Origin: Polyangiaceae bacterium
GTDB taxonomy: Bacteria > Myxococcota_A > Polyangia > Polyangiales > Polyangiaceae
Reading direction: 5' to 3'
NCBI GenBank assembly: GCA_016715885.1
Contig: JADJXL010000028.1
Span: forward strand, 995,394 to 1,059,393
DNA length: 64,000 bases
Numbering within the stretch: the stretch's first letter is position 1; the number at the start of each line of letters is the position of its first letter. The notes beneath the pieces are model-generated. The model was not told where the DNA came from, searched no databases, and was given only the letters and a program-made list of their open reading frames with translations. Of this stretch, positions 57,879-64,000 are shown one piece after another. The position numbers and the translations under genes are program-made.

Positions 57879-58843
57879 ATGGCCTCCATGCAGCATGACG
57901 TTTTGGTGGAGCTCTTCAAGAATCGCCCTTCGCTTGCCACGGAGCTGCTCGCCGAATCCCTTCACGTTCCTCAGCCGGACTTCGATGAAGTGCGCCTGGC
58001 CTCCATCGAGCTGACCGAGGTGCAGCCGGCGGAATACCGTGCAGATGTCGTCGCCGTCTTGTATCGCAATGAAAACCGATTCGCGTCAACATCGTCGAAG
58101 TGCAGCTCCGCATCGATCACGACAAACCGTACGTTTGGCCCGTCTATTTGACGGTGAGCCGCGACAAACATCGCTGCAAGGCGGATTTGCTCGTCGTCGC
58201 GCCCGATCCTGCCGTTGCATCTTGGTGTGCACAGCCCATCGACATCGGCGTCGATGGATTCGTCCTCGAGCCGCCGGTGTTACGCCGCGAGCTGATTCCG
58301 ATGATCACCGATCCTGACGACGCTGCTCGCAGGCCCGAGCTTGCACTTTTGTCCGCCATGGCATATGGCGACACCGAACGGGCGACCGAGATTGCCGAGG
58401 CGGCCGTACCTGCCTTTGCCAACCTCGACGACAAACGATCTGGCTTTACCTAGATATCCCTGTACAACTCGATCAACGAAGCTGCTCGGCGTGCGCTGGA
58501 GGCGATGATGAAGGGCTACGAATACACGAGTCCGTTCGCAAAAAAGCACATCCAACTCGGACGCGACGAAGGCATCAAGCTCGGACGCGACGAAGGCATC
58601 AAGCTCGGACGCGACGAAGGTGTCAAGCTCGGACGTGACGAAGGTCTCAAGCTCGGACGCGACGAAGGTGTCAAGCTCGCCGCTCGATCTCTACTGACGG
58701 TGCTGCGGGCGCGAGGGCTCGACGTGCCGGAAGCGACGCGACAACGCATCCTCGACGAGAAGGACATCGCTCGTCTCGAACGGTGGCTCGAACGTGCCAC
58801 GACGGCGAACAGCCTCGCCGAAATGCTCGCTGAGCCGAGTTGA
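57879..58843 (+). pseudogene. Broken Rpn/PD-(D/E)XK transposase-like gene
   Basis: The N-terminus (QHDVLVELFKNRPSLATELL, EVQPAEYRADVVAVLYRNE) is that of the PD-(D/E)XK nuclease 'transposase' family common in myxobacteria. One base is missing in the AAAA run at 58072-58075. The next frame continues IRVNIVEVQLRIDHDKPYVW, with the E-x-Q of the nuclease core. An in-frame TAG at about 58452 interrupts the text between KRSGFT and ISLYNSINEAARRALEAM. The C-terminus has charged LGRDEGIK repeats and ILDEKDIARLERWLERA. With two lesions it should be inactive. ATG 57888 is an alternative start. Confidence 0.7.
58556..58675 (+). repeat. 24-bp tandem repeat, five units
   Basis: Five 24-bp units beginning CTCGGACGCGACGAAGG encode LGRDEG(I/V/L)K in the transposase-like pseudogene. 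Only one unit is present in the duplicated 3' fragment at 58850-59086. This indicates expansion or contraction after duplication. Confidence 0.9.
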
Positions 58844-58849
58844 AGCGAT

Positions 58850-59086
58850 CATGAAGGGCTACGAATACACGAGTCCGTTCGCAAAAAAGCACATCCAACT
58901 CGGACGCGACGAAGGCATCAAGCTCGCCGCTCGATCAATACTGATCGTCCTGCGGGTGCTGGGGATCGACGTGCCGGAAGCGCACGTCAACGCATCCTCG
59001 ACGAGAAGGACATTGGTCGTCTCGAACGGTGGCTCGAACGTGCCACGACGGCGAGCAGCGTCGCCGATGTGCTTGCTGAGCCGTAG
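58850..59086 (+). pseudogene. Duplicated 3' fragment of the transposase-like gene
   Basis: Begins with the same codons as 58508 onward (MKGYEYTSPFAKKHIQLGRD), holds one 24-bp unit instead of five, and follows the parent to its end (GGCTCGAACGTGCCACGACG). A small indel near 58985 (GAAGCGCACG versus GAAGCGACGCG) shifts the frame. It lies 7 bp after the parent stop, so it is a tandem partial duplication rather than a separate insertion. Confidence 0.8.
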
Positions 59087-59166
59087 CCGAGCCTATCGTA
59101 AAGCGTACCTCGGTACGCCTTTCCAAGCTCCAGACCGCGGCAGTGGCCCAATCCTGGTCGCCGTTC

Positions 59167-60594
59167 TCAATGGTTCGCGCGCAGCGCAACGACGTTCGGT
59201 CGTGCCCGGGGGAGATCGGGGTACCTCTTCAATAGGTAGAAGAGCTTTCGCCTGCTCATGCCGAGCACCTCCGCCGCTCGGGTGACGTTGCCCCCGCATT
59301 GATGGAGCGCCCACCTGATCCGCTCCTTTTCCGAAGCATTCTCCGGTACCTGATCGGGCATCACAACCGTCATTTCCGCCATCTGCTCGGGCACCGCAAA
59401 CGGCAGTGCCTCCATCCTGTCCGTCTTGTCGTATTCCCGCATCTCCTCCGGCAAATGCTCGGGTAAGACCACTCCGCCCGAACAATGCGCCAGCGCGGAC
59501 ATCATCGCATTGCGTAAATCCCGCACGTTGCCCGGAAATTCAAAACCTTCCAAAATCGATATCGCTTCCCTCGACAAACGCGGCACCACCGGCCGTTCCA
59601 CCGCGCGACATTCATCCTCGAGAAACGCTTCGGCAAGCGGCACGATGTCCGCCGGAGGCGATCGCAAGGGCGGTATCTCCAGCTCGAACCCCCGCAACCG
59701 ATAAAAGAGGTCCTTCCGAAATGTCCCGCGTGCCACACAGTCGTGCAAGCTATGGTTCGTTGCTGCAATCACGCGCACGTTCACCTGGCGCGATACCGTC
59801 GACCCCAATGGCGTGACGCGCCGATCGTCGAGCATTCGGAGGAGCTTCGCTTGCGTTGCAAGCTGTAGCTCGCCAATCTCGTCCAAAAACAGCGTTCCCC
59901 CATCTGCTGCCTCTAGATACCCTTTGGCATCCACTCTCGCATCCGTGAACGTCCCCTTTATGTGCCCAAACATTTCCCGCTCGAACATGAGCTCGATGGC
60001 CGGACAATTCACCGGAATGAACGCCCCTCGCGCCCGCGGCGAAGCCGCATGAATCGCGCGCGCGAGCACATCTTTGCCCACACCGGTTTCTCCCAGCAGA
60101 AGCACGCATGCCCGCGAAGAAGAAGACGCCACCTTCCGTGCCTCGTCGTAGACCGCCTGCGTCGCCGGATGCCGCACAACCGGCGGATACGGCCACGTTC
60201 CCCCGTCACCGGCATTCGCATTCGAAGGCAAATGCATTTTGCGTAACATGCCCATGACAGAGCCAAGTACGATGCGATCGCCCGGTTCCACGACAAACAT
60301 CTCCCCCGTCAAACGCTGCGCCTGTTCCGTATGCGTGATATCCATGTCCTTGTCCCCTTTGCGTAAGATCGTCCCGTTCAAACTACCGAGGTCCTGGATG
60401 TAAATGCGCGAATCGACCGTCAACACGGCGTGGTTGGCGGATACCGAGGCATCGGAAATGACGATGTCGTTCGTTGTGCGACTGCGCCCGATTCGAACCT
60501 GACCCACCACGGGCAAACGATGTCGCTGCGGCTCGCCACCACATGAAAAAATGACCAGTTCGAGTCGCCCTGATGGTGCAAAGGGAGTTGCCAT
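59167..60594 (-). CDS. FHA-domain sigma-54-dependent transcriptional activator
   Basis: 475 residues from the ATG at 60594, with GGAAGG a few bases upstream. The FHA domain is at about 10-115 (QVRIGRSRTTNDIVI, DASVSANHAVL, IQDLGSLNGT), which binds phosphothreonine. The AAA+ domain (about 140-385) has Walker A GETGVGKD (168-175), Walker B GGTLFLDE (232-239) and the sigma-54 contact loop GTFTDA (214-219) in place of canonical GAFTGA. The Fis-type helix-turn-helix is at the C-terminus (NVTRAAEVLGMSRRKLFYLL). Kinase-made phosphothreonine signals are thus turned into sigma-54 transcription. Dyads before its own gene and before the kinase operon suggest autoregulation and coupling to that kinase. 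Confidence 0.94.
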   Translation of the reverse strand: MATPFAPSGRLELVIFSCGGEPQRHRLPVVGQVRIGRSRTTNDIVISDASVSANHAVLTVDSRIYIQDLGSLNGTILRKGDKDMDITHTEQAQRLTGEMFVVEPGDRIVLGSVMGMLRKMHLPSNANAGDGGTWPYPPVVRHPATQAVYDEARKVASSSSRACVLLLGETGVGKDVLARAIHAASPRARGAFIPVNCPAIELMFEREMFGHIKGTFTDARVDAKGYLEAADGGTLFLDEIGELQLATQAKLLRMLDDRRVTPLGSTVSRQVNVRVIAATNHSLHDCVARGTFRKDLFYRLRGFELEIPPLRSPPADIVPLAEAFLEDECRAVERPVVPRLSREAISILEGFEFPGNVRDLRNAMMSALAHCSGGVVLPEHLPEEMREYDKTDRMEALPFAVPEQMAEMTVVMPDQVPENASEKERIRWALHQCGGNVTRAAEVLGMSRRKLFYLLKRYPDLPRARPNVVALRANH

Positions 60595-60623
60595 GTTCAC
60601 CTTCCACGAGTTTGCCTCCGTAA

Positions 60624-60639
60624 AGCACGCGCCGTGCCA
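60624..60639 (-). promoter_or_regulatory. Sigma-54-type (-24/-12) promoter of the FHA activator gene
   Basis: On the minus strand, TGGCACGGCGCGTGCT matches TGGCACG-N4-TTGCW at every defined position except one (G for the first T of the -12 TTGC). A start near 60612 leaves a leader of about 18 bases with GGAAGG before the ATG. This makes the activator gene itself a sigma-54 target. Confidence 0.72.
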
Positions 60640-60694
60640 TGACGAACCCCGGCCCGAATCAGCGTTTTTCTCGGCATGTTCCAAGTTTGGCCGG

Positions 60695-60749
60695 TGCACT
60701 CGAAGTGCATCCTTGCACGCATGGTGCAACCCTGTGCACCACAAGTGCA
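60695..60749. promoter_or_regulatory. Three TGCAC-N5-GTGCA dyads upstream of the FHA activator gene
   Basis: Sites at 60695-60709 (TGCACTCGAAGTGCA), 60714-60728 (TGCACGCATGGTGCA) and 60735-60749 (TGCACCACAAGTGCA), centred 19 and 21 bp apart, about two helical turns. The five-base arms are perfect in all three while the spacers differ, which points to selection on the arms. The nearest is centred about 63 bp beyond the -24 box, as in copy A. Confidence 0.72.
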
Positions 60750-60938
60750 AGCACCAAGTCGACCGCATCGACAAACCGCATCATGCGCGACAAACGTACC
60801 CTGGGACAAACGACATGAAAAATACGTATAATTGCGTAGGCGATCATGTACAGTGCAAAACCAAAGCAGCGTTCCCAGACGCACCATCAATGAGTTACAC
60901 GGTATGTCGGCGTTGACCGCCATCAGGTTGCACTGGGA

Positions 60939-61100
60939 GTGCCCGCAGAAGTACAGCGAAAACGCGCGCCCGTCGCATCATGGAAGACCCTCCGGCGCAT
61001 GGCACAGGACAAACACCAATGCCGCTCCCTCGGCACCCTCGAATGCACGGGCCACATGCGGCTTGCCTGTCCATGGGTCGTCGAGTCCCACAATGGCCAC
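60939..61100 (-). pseudogene. Displaced fragment of the metallophosphoesterase gene
   Basis: 162 bp that match 49557-49718 with about seven differences by eye. It encodes the GLDDPWTGK to LCHAPEGLP part of the phosphoesterase but lacks both the N-terminal metal site and the GHTHGGH end. It cannot be functional. It lies between copy B of the duplicated regulatory region and the frame-disrupted lipoprotein gene. Confidence 0.85.
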
Positions 61101-61226
61101 GCGGCCATCCGACGCCATTGACGTGTTCTGACGCGTCAGTGACGAATCACCCGTGCATCTCGGAGGTCGTCCTCCAAATAATGTCTGCACGCAGCGCGCG
61201 GCACGCGTCGTGCAATGCGTGCAAGC

Positions 61227-63294
61227 ATGAAAGTCACCCGTTCAGCATTGTTCCCCTGCTGTTCGCCGTCGCCCATCCTGCGTGCAAATCCGCGCACGAG
61301 ACGAATGCCGAACCTGCTCCCATTGCTTCCGCACCCGAAATCGCTCCGGCATCAGCGCCCACAACGCCACCAGGTCCCACGGTGTCCTGCTTGGATTTGC
61401 CGCGCAAAGGTCGATTGAAAATGCACGTCAGCGAGGACCAAAAGACCGTGTATTATGTCGAAGTTACCCACGAAATGCAAGCTTCTGGGGAACGTATCCC
61501 TCGCTATGCATTGGTCGCGCTGGATGTCGCGACACGTACGGCAAAGACGCTGGACGACAATGTGGGCACCGAGGTGCAGGTGAGCAAGCGTGGTCAGATC
61601 GTCTTTGCGCGCAGCGAAAGTGGATCCACGGAATACGGTGATAATCGCCGACTGTACATTCGAGCCCGACCAAGCGGAACCAAGAATGCTCAGCGCAAAG
61701 AATGGCAAGGATGTGCAGCATGTCGCCATTGATGAAAAAACCGCGAGCGCCATTTACGTGGACGATTCCAAGGTTTACCAAGTGCCGCTCGCCGGCGGTC
61801 CACCGAAGAAGCTCACCGACGGATGGATGCTCGATGCGGTGCTCGACAGCGGGGTGCTCGTACGCCAACAGTATGCCAAACGGAATTTCGTGCGTTTCGA
61901 TGGCCGGAAAGGAAAAGAATTCAAGATAGAAAATGAAGAGCGATTTGCAGGCGTGAATGATGGCTTCATGATCGCCCTCGCGGAGGATCCCGATCGCTTG
62001 GTGCTCCATGCCATGGCCATTGACGACAATGGACCGAACACCAAAAAAGAGCTCGCCCTCGACCGTGGCGCGCGATCGCTTCGCTGGAATACATCAGGGA
62101 GCGTCGATCGAATCATTGCGAAACACGACCAGAATATCCGCGTGTATCAGGTCCACGGCGCAGACGTGAAAAAGATTTTCACCTCGACCGGCGCCGCACT
62201 CGAGAGCTACCTCGAGCTCGAAAATGGGACCAAGGTCGTGCTCGCGTGTCACGATACGCATGGCAACGACGTATGCGACCAGCTCGATGAAACCGATGTA
62301 TGCTTCATCGAGCGTGCTGCGGAGGGGGACGTCATCGACATACCGAAGCGCACGGTGCCTACGCCGCTGAAGGATGCGGCAGAAAAAATGGTCCGTCTCA
62401 CGACGGATGGTGATTTGGCCGGTGCGAAAAATCAGGTTCCTCACGCGCGACGATGGCGGCTATCAGGCCGTATTCGAAACACCGCAGGATGGCCCGATGA
62501 ATGCCGACGAATTGCGAGCTCGCGCGCGTACCCTGCAAGGTCGCATCACGGAGCTGTCCGGGGTTCCTTCGCTTTCGATACGTATCAATTTCGCGAATGG
62601 TTTTACCGCGAACACGACTTGGCACGACGGCACGAAACGTTTTTATTCGTTTGGCGGCGTGGGTGCGGCAGAGCTTGCCGATGTCAAGGAATATCCAATC
62701 GAAATCGATACGACCATCGTTGCCGGATGGGAGACGTCGACGTGCCGCGGCAAACTGAAAAACATCAGCGACAAACCGCTCGAGATGCTCACCGTGGAAT
62801 GTTCGCCCGAGGTCTATTTCGGTCCTCGCAAAGCTCCAGGGCGCGCGAAGATGTCACCGCCCGTGCTCGGTCCCGGTGTCGAGGGGCAATTCATGACGAC
62901 GAGCTTCGATTATTCGCAATACAGTGCGTTCGGCGTGAAAGTCGTGGTGAAACAGGGTGAGCAAGAAGTCCTTCCGTACAATCGTTACGCTGCGAAAAAG
63001 GGGCAGGAGCGATGGGACCAGGCCGTTTCCATTTACAACGCGTCGGGGCTTTCCTATTTCCAGTCGCCTCCAGAAAAAGAAGTGGGCGCGCTCGTATTGG
63101 CCAGCCCAGCCTTCCAAAAACTCGACAAGAGCGAGCAAGAGAAGGCGTGCGCGAAGGCCATCGATGAAATGGTGAAGCTGCGGCTCTTCGACCGGGCGAA
63201 GTCCAAAAAAGCGGTGCTCAAAATACACGACCCGATGACGAAAACCGCTCGGTGGCACTACACGGACGGGCAATTGAGCGACGTTTTGGAGTGA
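61227..63294 (+). pseudogene. Frame-disrupted large lipoprotein gene
   Basis: One gene of about 690 codons split over several frames. ATG 61227 gives MKVTRSALFP. One extra C in the CCCC run (61253-61256) would join it to LLFAVAHPACKSAHETNAE, a complete lipoprotein signal. The frame holds to about 61680 (RRLYIRARPSGTK), shifts, and runs as PRMLSAKNGKDVQHVAIDEK to about 62430. There one A in the AAAAA run (62427-62431) is in excess before IRFLTRDDGGYQAVFETPQD, and the last frame reaches the TGA at 63294 (GQLSDVLE). The middle looks like a beta-propeller. The lesions sit at or near homopolymers, so assembly error is as likely as decay. Confidence 0.6.
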
Positions 63295-63375
63295 CGGGAT
63301 GGCGCAACGATGACGGGGTGCGACGATTCGCGCTCCGTCATTGCGATGTGTTGGGGTAGATTGACGGAGAAGAAA

Positions 63376-63405
63376 TGGCGGGGCACAACGATGCGTGCTC
63401 CGCCA
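63376..63405 (+). terminator. Hairpin between convergent genes
   Basis: Stem TGGCGGGGCAC (63376-63386) pairs with GTGCTCCGCCA (63395-63405), one G-T pair, loop of eight bases, then TCGTGTTTTA. A second perfect 9-bp stem (TGGCGGGGC 63455-63463 with GCCCCGCCA 63477-63485) overlaps the end of the minus-strand gene. Together they could stop transcription from both sides. Confidence 0.5.
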
Positions 63406-63473
63406 TCGTGTTTTATGCATTATTCAATGGAGAAAAACTTGTCGAGCGCCGAGGTTGGCGGGGCATGATGTCC

Positions 63474-64000
63474 TCACGCCCCGCCATGACGTTCGACGCC
63501 ATCACCCAGCAAAGAAAAATACTTGTCGAGCGCCTCGCGCACGACCGGAAGCTCGTGGAGCGTTTTGGGGTCCATGTATCGGTATTGCTTGGATTTCCAC
63601 GCCACGCCGAGCACATAGTTCTTGTCCTGATGCTTGAACATGAACTTGGCGCTCGTCCAATTCTTTTCTTTTGCATGGTATCCGATGCCGCGCGCGGAAT
63701 ACGTCGATCCCGCCAGGTGCACCTCGGTCGAATATTCCGGTACATCGAATAGGCTCATCTTGTACAGGTCTTTGAACTCCGTCGTCGACACCTGGGCCAC
63801 ATCGAAAAACACGATCGAGTCGTCCACCGGGCCCGCGACGAGGAATCCGCCTTTCATGAACGTTTCGGCGACGTCGGTGACCCACCAAAAACGCGCATCA
63901 TGACAACGAAAACTAAAGGAACCTTGGATATGACGCAACGGCAAGACGCTCGGCATCAGCTTGTAGCTGTTGATGATCGAATAAGGCAACGACGGATCTG
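63474..64000 (-). CDS. Hypothetical protein, 5' end outside the window
   Basis: At least 175 residues of the C-terminal part of a protein whose frame stays open to the right edge, so the start lies beyond the window. Visible text includes FSFRCHDARFWWVTDVAETF, GPVDDSIVFFDVAQVSTTEF, a beta-rich middle, and the end ALDKYFSLLGDGVERHGGA. I do not recognise the family. No membrane segment is seen in this part. Just downstream of its stop a short piece repeats its last codons (see findings). Confidence 0.7.
   Translation of the reverse strand, partial: DPSLPYSIINSYKLMPSVLPLRHIQGSFSFRCHDARFWWVTDVAETFMKGGFLVAGPVDDSIVFFDVAQVSTTEFKDLYKMSLFDVPEYSTEVHLAGSTYSARGIGYHAKEKNWTSAKFMFKHQDKNYVLGVAWKSKQYRYMDPKTLHELPVVREALDKYFSLLGDGVERHGGA

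Larger units (their letters stand above)
60571..60810. repeat. Duplicated regulatory region, copy B
   Basis: Partner of 57603-57840. It includes the first codons of the FHA/sigma-54 activator gene, its ribosome-binding site, the -24/-12 promoter and three activator dyads, followed by ACCGCATCGACAAA. It is likely the parental copy because it retains the start codon. The 632-bp gap between the activator gene and the next plus-strand gene otherwise holds only the metallophosphoesterase fragment. Confidence 0.75.

Noticed and set aside
60576..60593. Second sigma-54 box (TGGCA...TTGCA) at the start of the FHA activator gene
   Set aside because: The spacing between GG and GC is 11 instead of 10 bases, and the word overlaps the first codons of the gene.
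60980..61732. Separate gene starting inside the metallophosphoesterase fragment
   Set aside because: The open frame begins antisense to the duplicated fragment and only its last part belongs to the lipoprotein gene that starts at 61227.

Overview
The window looks like chromosomal DNA of a myxobacterium, most likely from the Polyangiales (Sorangiineae). The base composition is GC-rich (about 60% by eye). It holds many large secreted lipoproteins and cysteine-rich surface proteins, including an eight-cysteine-cluster protein, an IgGFc-binding-type protein and an AgmX/PglI-type C-terminal domain. It also has a membrane Ser/Thr kinase with a TPR partner, an FHA-linked sigma-54 activator, and a type VI secretion cargo operon. 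No rRNA, tRNA, CRISPR array or intact insertion sequence was seen.

Layout. 0-6.7 kb: housekeeping and signalling genes, mostly on the minus strand (RluA-family pseudouridine synthase, exported and outer-membrane proteins, a PP2C phosphatase fused to a cyclic-nucleotide-binding domain). 7.1-14.6 kb: a tightly coupled plus-strand operon of VgrG with a C-terminal peptidoglycan-binding domain, a large candidate effector, a Sel1-like lipoprotein and two small proteins sharing a repeated helical module. 14.6-19.2 kb: a GT-C-like membrane protein, a lipoprotein with a carbohydrate-enzyme look and a cysteine-rich secreted protein. 19.4-26.9 kb: a two-gene unit of a canonical Hsp90/MORC-like GHKL ATPase and a 1895-residue protein with a degenerate GHKL domain, the least familiar system here. 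27-35.6 kb: a CrtI-like oxidoreductase, a CxxCH lipoprotein and an RND efflux adaptor/pump pair with a TetR-type operator upstream. 35.7-43.5 kb: lipoproteins, two XRE regulators, an ECF-like sigma factor, a PEGA/TPR-type protein and a frame-disrupted cysteine-rich gene. 43.5-47.8 kb: a McrB-like AAA+ GTPase with a DUF2357/PD-(D/E)XK nuclease (McrBC-like defence). 47.8-52.6 kb: an AmpG-like permease, a metallophosphoesterase, an AgmX-type lipoprotein, and a 22-bp-period repeat array that runs into the start of an unknown gene. 53-60.6 kb: a kinase-TPR-IgGFc operon and an FHA/sigma-54 activator gene. 57.9-63.3 kb: decayed and duplicated genes.

How parts work together. The kinase operon and the FHA/sigma-54 activator gene share a duplicated upstream region. 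Both copies carry a -24/-12 type promoter preceded, at the same distance, by arrays of the dyad TGCAC-N5-GTGCA. The simplest reading is that the activator binds these dyads, controls its own gene and drives the kinase-TPR-IgGFc operon. The vgrG operon is joined by 1-8 bp gaps and ATGA overlaps, which suggests co-production of a spike, its cargo and accessory or immunity factors. The decayed genes between 57.9 and 63.3 kb and at 42.3-43.5 kb, together with a displaced 162-bp fragment of the metallophosphoesterase gene, point to recent rearrangement or to base-calling errors at homopolymers.
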